The notes under the pieces: model-generated
What the model saw: the letters and a program-made list of their open reading frames with translations, nothing else
Databases searched by the model: none
Told to the model about the DNA's origin: nothing
Source: Gammaproteobacteria bacterium
Lineage (GTDB): Bacteria > Pseudomonadota > Gammaproteobacteria > Pseudomonadales > Pseudohongiellaceae
DNA length: 64,000 nt
Direction of reading: 5' to 3'
Assembly: GCA_008081045.1 (NCBI GenBank)
Contig: VMDC01000027.1
Coordinates: forward strand, 1-64,000
Translations under genes and position numbers: made by a program
Shown here: positions 1-9,086 of the stretch, in pieces
How positions within the stretch are numbered: the first letter of the stretch is position 1
How the letters are laid out: each line of letters starts with the position of its first letter

Positions 1-235
1 GAAACCTTGTTTCTGTTGGGTTTTTGTTGGCAGAAACGGTCAGCTGCCGCCTGTCGCGGCGCGCCGACTGTCCCGCTACCAGAGTGTGCGTCAAGCTGAC
101 CGCCAGGTCTAGCGATGATCTGGCCAATCTGGCAGCCTGTCAGGAGGAGGTCCGGCCAACGTGCCTGCGTATTGATCTTTCAATCAGTCATTCCCAGCTT
201 CATAATCACAAGAAACAATGACAGGTGAGGACAAT

Positions 236-2122
236 ATGTTTCTGCAACAGCGGCACCGGAGCGGTAAAGCAAGCCGCCACGTCATTCAGCTCAGTTTTGT
301 CAGGTTAATCGGCACGCTGCTTTTGAGCGCTATTGCTCCGCATCAACTGGCGGCCCAAAGCGACCAGGCCGGACAGTGGCCGCTGTACCGCGGTAATTTT
401 AGCGGTACCGGTTACTCAGAGCTCTCGGTGATTTCACCTGAAAATATCGGAGAACTTGAGATAGCCTGGTCATTCTCCCTACGCAGCCGGGATCAGGCTG
501 AGGACCTAAATCCTAACTCACAGGTCACTCCGATTGTGGTAAACAACGTGATGTACCTGTCCACAGTTGACAGCATCGTCGCACTGAACCCGCAGAGCGG
601 CGCGGAGCTCTGGAGGCATCCGGTCGACTCCGGCCGCCCCTCACGCCGGGGTGTCGCCTACTGGCCAGGCAATGACACGCTCGATGCGCGCATCATCTTC
701 ACTGCCGGCAATCGGTTAACCGCGCTGTCCGCTGAGAGCGGAGAGAAAGATACGCGCTTCGGAGACAACGGGGAGGTGAATATGGGAATTCCCTATATCT
801 CCGTGCCTCTCGTGTATCAGGAACTCGTGATTGTGGGCGCCAATACGCCGCCCGGCACGCGCGGCGGCATCGGCAACCCCCGTGCATTCAGCGCCATTTC
901 CGGCAGAAAAATCTGGGAATTCAATTCAGTGCCGCTACCGGGAGAAACCGGTCATGACAGCTGGCAAGACGGAAGCTGGGAGAATCGCTTGGGGGCCAAT
1001 GCCTGGCCATTCTATTTCACCGTCGACACTGCCACAGACTTACTCTACCTGCCGCTGGCTTCTCCACTGCCGTTTGCATTCGGCGGAGACAGAGCCGGTG
1101 ACAATCTGTTTGCCAATTCCATCGTTGCGGTAGATATCCACACGGGTGACTATCGCTGGCATTTCCAGACGATCCATCACGATTTATGGGACCATGACCC
1201 GCCCGCACCCCCCACACTGTTCGACATCAGGGTGGGTGGCGAAACGCTGCCCGCACTCGCTGTCACCACCAAGTCCGGCTATTTGTTTTTTCTGAATCGC
1301 CTGACTGGCGAAGCAATATTCGGTGTTGAAGAGCGCGCTGTTCCCGCAAGTCGCATCGCCGGAGAGGCCGCCTCGCCGACACAGCCGATCCCGGTCAAGC
1401 CACCACCTATGGCCAGAGTCAGCTTCAGCCCTGAAGACATGGTGCGAGCCGAGTCTACCAGCGCGGACCATGCTGCCGCCTGCACCGATCTGCTGAGCCG
1501 GTCTGGAGAAATCGTCAATTCCGGTTCTTACACGCCGTGGACGTTGCGCGATGAAAACGGGGCAGGCGCAACCACCTTGCTATTCCCCGGATTGGCAGGC
1601 GGCCCGAACTGGGGCGGCGTCGCGTTTGATCCCAACAGCCGTCTTGCGTTCGTGTTCGCCACTGACCTTGGCACACTGGGGTGGCTGGAAGCGACCGGAG
1701 AAGACTTTCCGTATCAGCTCTCTCTGCCGCGCCCCTCTTCTTTCGCCGTCACTATTGAGGGTCAGACGCTGCCCTGCCAGGAGCCACCCTGGAGTCACTT
1801 GACAGCTGTCGACACCACCACCGGCGACATCGCCTGGCGCATCCCTCTGGGTGTCAGCGACTCGCTGCCGCCGGGCAAACAGAATACAGGCCGGCCGGGG
1901 CGCGCTGCCGCGCTGATAACCGCCAGCGACCTGCTATTTATCGCGTCAACCGACGACAATCGCTTCCGCGGACTGCGGGCCAGTACCGGAGAAATTCTCT
2001 GGGAGCAGCAGCTGAACCGCCGCGGGAATGCCAACCCGATGACCTACCTCGATGCCAGCGGCAGGCAACTTGTCGCGATCGCCGCCACAGATGAATTGAT
2101 CGTCTACGGCCTCAGTGAATGA
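236..2122 (+). CDS. Secreted PQQ-dependent dehydrogenase (quinoprotein beta-propeller)
   Basis: Predicted periplasmic quinoprotein (628 aa) that would oxidise a sugar or alcohol and pass electrons to the respiratory quinone pool. The N-terminus has a hydrophobic signal segment ending near HQLAAQS. The mature part opens with the family signature WPLYRGNFSGTGYS and repeats propeller blades of the type ALNPQSGAELWRH and AVDTTTGDIAWRI. The motif HHDLWDHDPP matches the Asp-rich active-site loop of membrane glucose dehydrogenase-type enzymes. No CxxCH haem motif is present, so it is not a quinohaemoprotein. I chose the ATG at 236 over the one at 218 because an AGGTGAGGA ribosome site precedes it. 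The substrate is unknown. A paralogue lies at 37090. Confidence 0.9.
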   Translation: MFLQQRHRSGKASRHVIQLSFVRLIGTLLLSAIAPHQLAAQSDQAGQWPLYRGNFSGTGYSELSVISPENIGELEIAWSFSLRSRDQAEDLNPNSQVTPIVVNNVMYLSTVDSIVALNPQSGAELWRHPVDSGRPSRRGVAYWPGNDTLDARIIFTAGNRLTALSAESGEKDTRFGDNGEVNMGIPYISVPLVYQELVIVGANTPPGTRGGIGNPRAFSAISGRKIWEFNSVPLPGETGHDSWQDGSWENRLGANAWPFYFTVDTATDLLYLPLASPLPFAFGGDRAGDNLFANSIVAVDIHTGDYRWHFQTIHHDLWDHDPPAPPTLFDIRVGGETLPALAVTTKSGYLFFLNRLTGEAIFGVEERAVPASRIAGEAASPTQPIPVKPPPMARVSFSPEDMVRAESTSADHAAACTDLLSRSGEIVNSGSYTPWTLRDENGAGATTLLFPGLAGGPNWGGVAFDPNSRLAFVFATDLGTLGWLEATGEDFPYQLSLPRPSSFAVTIEGQTLPCQEPPWSHLTAVDTTTGDIAWRIPLGVSDSLPPGKQNTGRPGRAAALITASDLLFIASTDDNRFRGLRASTGEILWEQQLNRRGNANPMTYLDASGRQLVAIAATDELIVYGLSE

Positions 2123-2126
2123 GGCC

Positions 2127-2615
2127 TCACATGCCGGGCTCGGACGCAACCTGCCCTTCCAGCTCCTGCACATAGACAAAGATCGGGATGACCAGATCGC
2201 CGAGCTGCGACTGGAGCATGCCATGAACTTCAGACCAGTCCAGACCGAAAGTGCCTGAGGCAATTCTCGGCATGGCCAATGATTTCACCCGCGTCGCTGT
2301 GACTTCTTTGGCAAGGCGGCGCAGACAGCGGTGCAGCGCAATTTTATCAGGGCGTCTGATTCGCGTAGGGTCTTCGTCTCCTTCCTGAGTAATGAGCGCA
2401 ATCATCTGCGTATGGTCCGAAGCCTCCCAACGCCAGATGTCCCCGGGCTCGGCACCGGCTTCCCCACACCACAGATGAAATGCCTCGGCCATGGCGGGAT
2501 ATTTATCCTTGAGCTTGCGCGCAATACCGCGATTCATGGGATCGAAGGTAGTCACGTTATGGACCACAAGCTGAGCGCGTGTCAGCAAAATATCGCCTTC
2601 AACCTCGTATATCAT
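2127..2615 (-). CDS. Macro-domain protein (TARG1/ALC1-like)
   Basis: A 162-aa single-domain protein resembling macro domains that bind or hydrolyse ADP-ribose derivatives. It begins YEVEGDILLTRAQLVVHNV, the usual first beta strand plus GDI motif, continues with a segment like the RGIARKLKDKYP helix, and has a later glycine-rich strand (PRIASGTFGLDW) where such domains contact the distal ribose and phosphate. It has no signal peptide, so it should be cytoplasmic. It lies 167 bp downstream of the CoxE-like gene on the same strand and may be the last gene of that transcript, although the gap is larger than elsewhere in the block. Its stop is 4 bp from the stop of the convergent quinoprotein gene. 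Substrate is not predictable. Confidence 0.75.
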   Translation of the reverse strand: MIYEVEGDILLTRAQLVVHNVTTFDPMNRGIARKLKDKYPAMAEAFHLWCGEAGAEPGDIWRWEASDHTQMIALITQEGDEDPTRIRRPDKIALHRCLRRLAKEVTATRVKSLAMPRIASGTFGLDWSEVHGMLQSQLGDLVIPIFVYVQELEGQVASEPGM

Positions 2616-2748
2616 TACTGTGCTCCTTTGCGGTTCAGGGCGGTCTCTGCGCCAGACTGCAGATCGGAACCACCTGCTTTCTTGCCTTTACCTATTGCTG
2701 TCGGCTGGACCAATCACCGTCAGGCTTAGCCTTTTCCTCTCGATAGCT

Positions 2749-2824
2749 GCGATCCTGCACTGTGGATTCAACAGGGCAGCAGTCATGCGACCTGCGCTGT
2801 GGAAGGGTTCAACAGGGCAGGCAG
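2749..2824 (-). repeat. Imperfect tandem duplication of the coxE 3' end
   Basis: Two related segments lie side by side. One is 2787-2824, the last codons of the CoxE-like gene; the other is 2749-2782, just after its stop codon. Both share the core TTCAACAGGGCAG (2767-2779 and 2808-2820), flanked by matching CTGTGGA and CAGT stretches and differing by small indels. Read on the minus strand, the downstream copy would encode a variant of the same ALLNP tail. It looks like a short decayed tandem duplication. Confidence 0.6.
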
Positions 2825-3976
2825 TTCAGTGAGGCTATTGATGTTATGCGCGGAGCGGAAAACATCAACATAGGGCAACATGGTGCGAACTCCCTGGGCT
2901 CTGGGTTCAAATTTCTCGTAGCGAAGCAGTGGATTCAGCCAAACGAGTTGACGGCAGGATTTAGACAGTCGCTCCATCTGCTTGCCGAGCTCAGGGCCCT
3001 CCCCCCGATCAAGCCCGTCAGTCAGAAGTATGACCACTGCTCCCTGACCCAGCACCCGACGGGACCAGTGCCGGTTGAATTGCTCAAGACAGAAACCGAT
3101 ACGGGTACCTCCTGACCAGTCTTCCACCGCTTTTGCGGTTTCTTCGAGAGCAAAATCGACATCCTTGTTCCGTAAATACCGGCTGATATTCGTCAGGCGA
3201 GTCCCGAACACAAAGCTGCGGACCCGATCACCGTTGTTGGTCATGGCGTGCATGAAATGCAGGAACATCCTCGAATACTGGGCCATAGAGCCAGAGATAT
3301 CACACAACACAACAATTTCAGGGGGGCGGGTGATCCTGCGTTTGAACTGCAGTGGAATTAACTCGCTGTTGCGCAGCAGGTGCTGCATGGTGCGACGCAT
3401 GTCGATCTGCGCACGGCTGACACAAGCCCGGTGACGACGGGCCTGGATCGGCTTCACGGGCAACCTGAGGTTCTGAAGCATCTTTTTAGCCACCTGTAGC
3501 TCCGACTCAGACATCTGCTCAAAGTCTCTGCTTTGCAGTATTTCCGACTCTGAAGCGGACAGATTGGCCTGCAGCTCTACTTGCTCCTCATCCCGGCCGG
3601 ATGACTCAGTGTTACCGCTGGAGAGCGCCTCCCCGAGACGACGGATCAGCGGCTGCTGATTCTGGTCGGAGCGCAAAGTAGGTAACATGGCACCCATCAG
3701 TTTTTCCATGAGTTTCGGGTTACGCCAGAACAGGGCAAATGTCTGATCAAAAACAGGGATTTGCTCACGACGGGTCACGAACTGGGAAAGCAGGACGGTG
3801 TGCAAGTCCTGCTGTGATTCAATGCCGACAAGGCTTACCGCCCGAATCGCGTTCAACACATTACCCGTACCGACAGGCATACCTGTGGCGCGTAGCAGTC
3901 TGGCAAACAGCATGATGTTTTCGGCCAGGCTTCCCTGTAGCAAAGGCGCGGCACTTGCCCCCGACAGTTCAGCCAC
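2783..3976 (-). CDS. VWA-domain protein, CoxE-like
   Basis: A 397-aa cytoplasmic protein of the CoxE family. Together with a MoxR ATPase, such proteins act in maturation of molybdenum hydroxylases (in Oligotropha, assembly of the CODH metal centre). The C-terminal half is a von Willebrand A domain: MIDAS motif DISGSM in VVLCDISGSMAQ, a Thr in SGGTRIG, and the Asp in LLTDGLDRG. The N-terminal half is helical and charged. The start is a GTG overlapping the 3' end of the MoxR gene by 8 nt, which indicates translational coupling. It is the sixth gene of the cox-type operon. The 3' end has been partly duplicated (see 2749-2824). Confidence 0.88.
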   Translation of the reverse strand: MAELSGASAAPLLQGSLAENIMLFARLLRATGMPVGTGNVLNAIRAVSLVGIESQQDLHTVLLSQFVTRREQIPVFDQTFALFWRNPKLMEKLMGAMLPTLRSDQNQQPLIRRLGEALSSGNTESSGRDEEQVELQANLSASESEILQSRDFEQMSESELQVAKKMLQNLRLPVKPIQARRHRACVSRAQIDMRRTMQHLLRNSELIPLQFKRRITRPPEIVVLCDISGSMAQYSRMFLHFMHAMTNNGDRVRSFVFGTRLTNISRYLRNKDVDFALEETAKAVEDWSGGTRIGFCLEQFNRHWSRRVLGQGAVVILLTDGLDRGEGPELGKQMERLSKSCRQLVWLNPLLRYEKFEPRAQGVRTMLPYVDVFRSAHNINSLTELPALLNPSTAQVA

Positions 3977-4895
3977 GGCGAGGCTGAGACACGGAAATAT
4001 GAAGCTTCACCTCTTCCAGAATGCGGGCAGCTTCACTGCCTCTGATCTTGGCAATGTCATCCTGATATTTCAGCAGGGTTCCGAGGGTGCCATCGATGGT
4101 GGTTGGGTCCAGTGCTACCTGGTCCAGCTGAACCAGAGCATCGGCCCAGTCCAGCGTCTCTGCAATCCCGGGCAGTTTGAACAAATCTTCCTGGCGCAGA
4201 CGTTGAACAAAATTCACCAGCAACTGACTGAGTTGCTGATCGATTCCGGGCATCTTTCTCTGCACAATTTCCAGCTCACGCTCAGCCGCCGGGAAGTCGA
4301 CCCAGTGATACAGGCATCGTCGCTTGAGGGCATCGTGAATTTCCCGGGTGCGATTGGAGGTGATAATCACCAGCGGGGGTTCCGTCGCCCGCACTGTACC
4401 GATTTCAGGAATCGAAATCTGGTTTTCGGACAGCAGCTCCAGCAGGAAAGCCTCGAACGGTTCATCTGTCCGGTCGAGCTCATCAATGAGCAAAACCGGC
4501 GCTCCCCTATCATCCGAGCGAAGCGCCTGCAGCAAAGGACGCTCGATAAGAAACTCTTCCGAGAAGACGTCTCTGGCTAGCCCGGCTTTATCAACGGAGC
4601 CCGCGGCTTCGGCCAGCCGGATTTCCAGCATCTGTCTTGAGTAATTCCACTCGTAGACAGCAGAGCCGATGTCCAGACCTTCGTAGCACTGCAGCCGCAC
4701 CAGTCGACGATCGAGGGTCTGGGAGAGCACTTTGGCAATTTCTGTTTTACCGACACCGGCCTCGCCTTCAAGGAAGAGCGGCCGCTGCATCTTCAGTGCG
4801 AGATACAGCGTGGTGGATAAAGCCCGGTCAGCGACATAGTTTGCCTGCTCAAGCAGTGCCTGCGTTTGCTCTATAGAGGCCGGTTCACGACTCAT
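3969..4895 (-). CDS. MoxR-family AAA+ ATPase, CoxD-like
   Basis: A 308-aa AAA+ ATPase expected to work as a chaperone-like remodelling ring with the adjacent VWA protein. Visible motifs are Walker A GEAGVGKTE, Walker B VLLIDELDRTDEPFE, sensor 1 in VIITSNRTREI and an arginine-finger region DALKRRCLYHWVDFP typical of MoxR proteins. It starts 8 nt after the stop of the FAD subunit gene and overlaps the CoxE-like gene. CoxD is needed to build the active site in the characterised CO dehydrogenase system; whether it does the same here for a non-CO enzyme is inference. Confidence 0.92.
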   Translation of the reverse strand: MSREPASIEQTQALLEQANYVADRALSTTLYLALKMQRPLFLEGEAGVGKTEIAKVLSQTLDRRLVRLQCYEGLDIGSAVYEWNYSRQMLEIRLAEAAGSVDKAGLARDVFSEEFLIERPLLQALRSDDRGAPVLLIDELDRTDEPFEAFLLELLSENQISIPEIGTVRATEPPLVIITSNRTREIHDALKRRCLYHWVDFPAAERELEIVQRKMPGIDQQLSQLLVNFVQRLRQEDLFKLPGIAETLDWADALVQLDQVALDPTTIDGTLGTLLKYQDDIAKIRGSEAARILEEVKLHISVSQPRRG

Positions 4896-4903
4896 AAAAA
4901 GCC

Positions 4904-5698
4904 TTACTGGCAGGCCTCCACAGCGCGCTTGGTCATGACTTTAACCAGGTGTGCCCGATACTCTGCACTGGCATGAATATCGCTGTTCATCTGCTCGACG
5001 GGCAGCTCAACCGCATCAATACCGCCTGCATCAAGCTCACCGCCCAGAGCCGCTTCAAGTCGAAACCCCCGATGGGCACAAGCCGTAGCGCCCGTGACGC
5101 CGACGCGCACCTCACCGCCTGTCTTTGCAACAAAAACACCGACGATGGCGTAGCGGGACGCAGGATTTTCAAACTTCATGTAGGCAGCCGCTTCGGGCAA
5201 GGGAAAACTCACGGACGTGACAATTTCATCGTCTTTCAGAGCGGTTTCGAACATCCCGGTAAAAAACTCCTCTGCCGGAATCGCCCGTTTGGATGTCTGC
5301 ACCGTCGCACCAAGAGCGATTACAGCCGCCGGATAATCGGCAGCCGGATCATGGTTGGCAATGGAGCCACCAAGAGTTCCCCGATTCCGCACGGCCGGAT
5401 CGCCAATATTGCCCGCCAGCCTGGCCAGCGCAGGAATGGCCTGCTGCACCTCTGCCGACGCTGCCACCGCAGCATGGGTCGTCATGGCGCCGACAATCAG
5501 ATTTTCATTCTCCACACTGATCCCGGTCAGTTCTGCGACGCCGCCCAGATCAATCAGATCAGAGGGGCTGGCCAGGCGATGCTTCATGGTCGGCAACATG
5601 GTTTGACCACCCGCCACAAATTTGCCGTCTTCTGCCTGCTGCATCGCCTCTACGGCTGCCGCAACGCTGTCAACTTTCCTGTAGTTAAATTCGTACAT
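4904..5698 (-). CDS. Xanthine dehydrogenase family FAD-binding subunit (CoxM-like)
   Basis: The medium flavoprotein subunit (264 aa) of a three-subunit molybdenum hydroxylase. It takes electrons from the iron-sulphur subunit and passes them on to an acceptor. FAD-contact motifs are AGGQTMLPTMKHRLA near residue 31 and TLGGSIANHDPAADYPAA near residue 105, both standard in CoxM/CutM proteins. The start at MYEFNYRKV is chosen because an AGGAGA site lies just upstream; longer in-frame starts would run into the preceding gene. It sits 11 nt after the large-subunit stop. Confidence 0.93.
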   Translation of the reverse strand: MYEFNYRKVDSVAAAVEAMQQAEDGKFVAGGQTMLPTMKHRLASPSDLIDLGGVAELTGISVENENLIVGAMTTHAAVAASAEVQQAIPALARLAGNIGDPAVRNRGTLGGSIANHDPAADYPAAVIALGATVQTSKRAIPAEEFFTGMFETALKDDEIVTSVSFPLPEAAAYMKFENPASRYAIVGVFVAKTGGEVRVGVTGATACAHRGFRLEAALGGELDAGGIDAVELPVEQMNSDIHASAEYRAHLVKVMTKRAVEACQ

Positions 5699-5709
5699 GA
5701 TCGCTTCTC

Positions 5710-8073
5710 CTAGGCACTGACCGCAGCCGCTTGCTGGGCCGCACGCCAAACGGTTTCCGGTGTTGCCGGCATATCTATGTGTCTCACACCAAGCGCATTC
5801 GAAATCGCGTTTATCACAGCCGGTGGCGCGCCGATCGCGCCGGCCTCGCCGCAGCCTTTGACGCCCAGCGGATTGTCCGGCGGATTGGTCGGCGCATAGT
5901 CGATATCGAAACTGGGAAGGTTGTCGGCGCGCGGCATGGCATAGTCCATGTAAGAGGCGGTGATCAACTGACCTTCGCTGTCATATGAGCAGCCTTCCAG
6001 CAGAGCCTGCCCCACACCGTGCGCGATGCCCCCATGAACCTGGCCTTCGACAATCATCGGATTGATCAATCTGCCGAAGTCATCGACGGCTGAATATTTC
6101 ACGACTTCTACCACCCCGGTGTCAGGGTCAACTTCCACTTCACAGATATGTGTTCCTGCCGGAAAAGAGAAGTTCGTGGGATCAAAAAACGCATTTTCAT
6201 CGAAACCGGGCTCTACACCTTCAGGGTAGGAGTGCGGCACGTACGCCGTGAAAGCGACTTCCGCAATATTCATCGCCTTGTCGGTGCCGGCCACGCTGAA
6301 ATTTCCATCGGCAAACTCGATATCACCTTCGGCTGCCTCCAAGGCGTGCGCGGCGATTTTTTTGCCCTTGGCAATCAGCTTGTCACAGGCCCGGGCGATT
6401 GCCACCCCCCCTACCGCCAGCGAACGGGAGCCATAAGTGCCCATTCCAAACTGGGTTTTCGCGGTATCGCCATGGATCACTTCGATATTCTCGATAGGCA
6501 CGCCCAGCTGATCGCAGACCAGCTGCGCAAATGTCGTCTCATGACCCTGTCCATGGGAGTGTGTACCGGTAAAAACCTGCACATTGCCTGTCGGGTTAAA
6601 GCGCACCTGCGCACTTTCCCACAGACCGACTCCGGCACCCAGCTGACCCACCGCCGCGGAGGGCGCAATACCGCAGGCTTCGACGTAGGAAGACAGACCA
6701 ATGCCGCGCAGTTTGCCTCGCGACTTGGCTTCTTCGGCCCGTGCCGAAAACCCGCTGTAGTCAGCCAGCTCCATGGCCTTGTCCAGCGCCGCAGGATAGT
6801 CTCCGCTGTCGTAGCACTGAACGACCGGAGTCTGATAGGGAAACGCATCAACGGGTATGAAATTACGCCGGCGAATTTCTGCCGGATCCAGCCCCATATC
6901 CGCCGCACAAATATCAACCAGACGCTCCACCAAATAGGTGGCTTCCGGTCGGCCGGCACCGCGGCAGGCATCAACCGGTGCTGTGTTGGTAAATACCGCT
7001 TTGACCTCAGAGTAAATCAGAGGAGTCGAGTATTGCCCGGCCAGCAAGAAAGCGTACAGGTAGCTGGGCACCATGGTGCTGAAAGTCGACAGATACGCAC
7101 CCAGATTGGCCTGCGTCTGCACCCGCATCGCCAGAAATTTGCCGTTTTCGTCCATCGCCATTTCCGCAGTCGATACATGATCACGACCGTGCGCGTCTGC
7201 CAGAAAAGCCTCGGTTCGATCGCCGTTCCACTTCACGGGACGCTTGATTTTCCTGCAGGCCCAGCCGACCACCAGTTCCTCTGCATAGACGAAGATCTTG
7301 GCGCCGAACCCGCCGCCCACATCCGGCCCGACCACACGCAGTTTGTGTTCAGGGGCCAGTTGATTGAACGCCGACAGCACCAGTCGGTGAACGTGCGGAT
7401 TCTGAGTTGTCAGATGAAGGGTGATCTCGTCCGTACCCGGGTTGTACTCGCCCAGTGCCGCTCTGGGCTCCATGGGATTGGTAACCATGCGATTGTTAAC
7501 CAGATCCAGCTTGGACACCTTGTGTGCACCTGCGAATGCCGCCTCTACCCCGTCCTTATCCCCGAATGGCCAGTTATAACAGACGTTATCAGGGGCGACC
7601 TCATGGATTTGCTGTTGCCCGGAGTCTGCTGCGCTACCGGTATCGATCACGGCCGGCAGGACGTTGTAATCCACATCCACCAACTCAGCCGCATCACGAG
7701 CCTGAGCGCGCGTTTCAGCAATGACGATCGCGACATGATCCCCGACATAATTGACTTTGCCCTGAGCCAGCGCGGGATGAGCAGGCGCCCGATGGGGCTC
7801 TCCGTCATCACTGGTCACCGTCACACCACAGATCAGGGGGCCGATGCCGTCAGCTGCCAGATCGTCCCCGGTCAGCACTGCGACAACACCGGGCGCGGCA
7901 AGCGCACCGCTACAGTCGATTCCTTTTATCTCTGCGTGCGCATGGGGCGAGCGCACGAATACCGCATGGGTCTGACCTGCCACATTAATGTCATCGGTGT
8001 AGTTACCTTTACCGATCAGAAAACGCTGATCCTCCTTCCGGCGCACACTTGCGCCAATGCCGTTCTCATTCAT
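5710..8073 (-). CDS. Molybdopterin-binding large subunit, xanthine dehydrogenase family (form II CoxL-like)
   Basis: Catalytic subunit (787 aa) binding Mo-pterin cytosine dinucleotide. Visible motifs are GGGFGAK (residues 253-259), the glutamine-loop-like [10 protein letters not shown], and [12 protein letters not shown] near the C-terminus carrying the conserved catalytic Glu. The active-site loop reads ACRGAGR (369-375). It is close to the AYRGAGR of form II enzymes and lacks the Cys of the AYRCSFR loop that binds copper in true aerobic CO dehydrogenases. CO is therefore an unlikely main substrate; an aldehyde or N-heterocycle is more plausible. The start ATG is 1 nt from the small-subunit stop and is preceded by GGGAGGG. 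Confidence 0.93.
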   Translation of the reverse strand: MNENGIGASVRRKEDQRFLIGKGNYTDDINVAGQTHAVFVRSPHAHAEIKGIDCSGALAAPGVVAVLTGDDLAADGIGPLICGVTVTSDDGEPHRAPAHPALAQGKVNYVGDHVAIVIAETRAQARDAAELVDVDYNVLPAVIDTGSAADSGQQQIHEVAPDNVCYNWPFGDKDGVEAAFAGAHKVSKLDLVNNRMVTNPMEPRAALGEYNPGTDEITLHLTTQNPHVHRLVLSAFNQLAPEHKLRVVGPDVGGGFGAKIFVYAEELVVGWACRKIKRPVKWNGDRTEAFLADAHGRDHVSTAEMAMDENGKFLAMRVQTQANLGAYLSTFSTMVPSYLYAFLLAGQYSTPLIYSEVKAVFTNTAPVDACRGAGRPEATYLVERLVDICAADMGLDPAEIRRRNFIPVDAFPYQTPVVQCYDSGDYPAALDKAMELADYSGFSARAEEAKSRGKLRGIGLSSYVEACGIAPSAAVGQLGAGVGLWESAQVRFNPTGNVQVFTGTHSHGQGHETTFAQLVCDQLGVPIENIEVIHGDTAKTQFGMGTYGSRSLAVGGVAIARACDKLIAKGKKIAAHALEAAEGDIEFADGNFSVAGTDKAMNIAEVAFTAYVPHSYPEGVEPGFDENAFFDPTNFSFPAGTHICEVEVDPDTGVVEVVKYSAVDDFGRLINPMIVEGQVHGGIAHGVGQALLEGCSYDSEGQLITASYMDYAMPRADNLPSFDIDYAPTNPPDNPLGVKGCGEAGAIGAPPAVINAISNALGVRHIDMPATPETVWRAAQQAAAVSA

Positions 8074-8074
8074 T

Positions 8075-8548
8075 TCAGGACCCTCCCATCGCTTTTGCAC
8101 CGGCCTGTACGGCTTTCACAATGTTGTGATACCCGGTACACCGGCAGATGTTGCCTTCCAATTCCTTTCGCACGGTAGATTCATCGAGCTCATGACCATT
8201 GCGGTTCACGATATCCAGTGCGCTCATCACCATTCCCGGTGTGCAGAACCCGCACTGCAATCCATGATTGTCCATGAATGCCTGCTGCATCGGATGTAAT
8301 CCCGCCTCATTCGCCAGCCCTTCTATCGTGGTGACGTCGGCACCATCGGCCTGAATGGCCAGCATCGTGCACGACTTGACGGATTTGCCATTCACGTGAA
8401 TCACACAGGCACCGCACTGGCTGGTGTCACATCCGACATGGGTGCCAGTGAGACCGAGATTTTCTCTCAGAAATTGCACCAGCAGCGTGCGACTTTCGAC
8501 CTCTCCGCACACGGCTTCCCCGTTAACTGTCATGCTGACTGTACTCAT
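8075..8548 (-). CDS. (2Fe-2S)-binding small subunit (CoxS-like)
   Basis: Electron-transfer subunit (157 aa) with two [2Fe-2S] clusters. The N-terminal ferredoxin-like domain has Cys40, Cys45, Cys48 and Cys60 ([10 protein letters not shown]...SC). The C-terminal helical domain has Cys99, Cys102, Cys135 and Cys137 (CGFC...CRCTGY), the pattern of CoxS/CutS/XdhC-type small subunits. The start at MSTVSMTV follows GGAGGGA. The stop and the large-subunit ATG are separated by a single base. Confidence 0.95.
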   Translation of the reverse strand: MSTVSMTVNGEAVCGEVESRTLLVQFLRENLGLTGTHVGCDTSQCGACVIHVNGKSVKSCTMLAIQADGADVTTIEGLANEAGLHPMQQAFMDNHGLQCGFCTPGMVMSALDIVNRNGHELDESTVRKELEGNICRCTGYHNIVKAVQAGAKAMGGS

Positions 8549-8563
8549 GATTTGTCCCTCCAC

Positions 8564-9034
8564 CTACTCTGGCGCGTCCGGAGCCGGTTCGGCTTCGGCG
8601 CCCACCAGTTGTTTAAAATTCTCAAAAAATTCATCGGCCATTTTTTTCGCGACCCCGTCAATCAACCGGGCCCCCAGCTGAGCCAGCTTTCCACCCACAT
8701 TGGCCTGCACATGATAGGCCAGCATTGTTGCACCTTCTTGTTCAGACAGAGTGACTGTCGCCGCCCCCTTGGCAAACCCTGCAGCACCCCCCTGACCTGC
8801 ACCGCTGATGGTGTAACCCCTGGGTGGGTCAAGATCGCTGAGTGAGACGTCAAATTTGAACCGGGCTTTGACCGGCCCAATTTTGGTAACCAGCCTGGCT
8901 TCAAATGTATTTTCTCCTGTTTCTTCAAAGCTTTCACAGCCGGGCATGGCTTGCTGCAGGATGGCGGTATCGTTCAGAGCCAGCCACACCGACTCCCGCG
9001 AAGCTTCAATCAACTGCTCTGAGATCATCTCCAT
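8564..9034 (-). CDS. CoxG-like SRPBCC protein
   Basis: A 156-aa protein of the CoxG (carbon monoxide dehydrogenase subunit G) SRPBCC family. The N-terminus [18 protein letters not shown] and the segment [15 protein letters not shown] are typical. CoxG is proposed to recruit the Mo-hydroxylase to the inner membrane; in other systems related proteins bind hydrophobic ligands such as menaquinone. It is the first gene of the minus-strand cox-type operon, 15 nt before the start of the small subunit gene. No transmembrane helix is evident. Confidence 0.9.
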   Translation of the reverse strand: MEMISEQLIEASRESVWLALNDTAILQQAMPGCESFEETGENTFEARLVTKIGPVKARFKFDVSLSDLDPPRGYTISGAGQGGAAGFAKGAATVTLSEQEGATMLAYHVQANVGGKLAQLGARLIDGVAKKMADEFFENFKQLVGAEAEPAPDAPE

Positions 9035-9086
9035 GCCGCGTCCCCGAACTCAATAAACCTGTCTGATCTGCCCACTGGCAAGCACA

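Noticed and set aside
24-221. A 65-codon frame before the first quinoprotein
   Set aside because: No recognised residues, no clear ribosome site and poor coding character; treated as upstream non-coding DNA of the PQQ dehydrogenase gene.
4949-5713. A 254-codon plus-strand open frame opposite the FAD subunit gene
   Set aside because: Same reason: antisense shadow of a gene with diagnostic FAD motifs.
5710-8073. True aerobic CO dehydrogenase (form I coxL)
   Set aside because: The active-site loop is ACRGAGR, without the Cys of AYRCSFR that binds copper; the protein groups by motif with form II enzymes, whose CO use is doubtful.
6148-8178. A 676-codon plus-strand open frame opposite the large Mo subunit
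   Set aside because: It is antisense to a clearly recognisable gene and its translation has no domain; long mirror frames are common opposite GC-biased genes.
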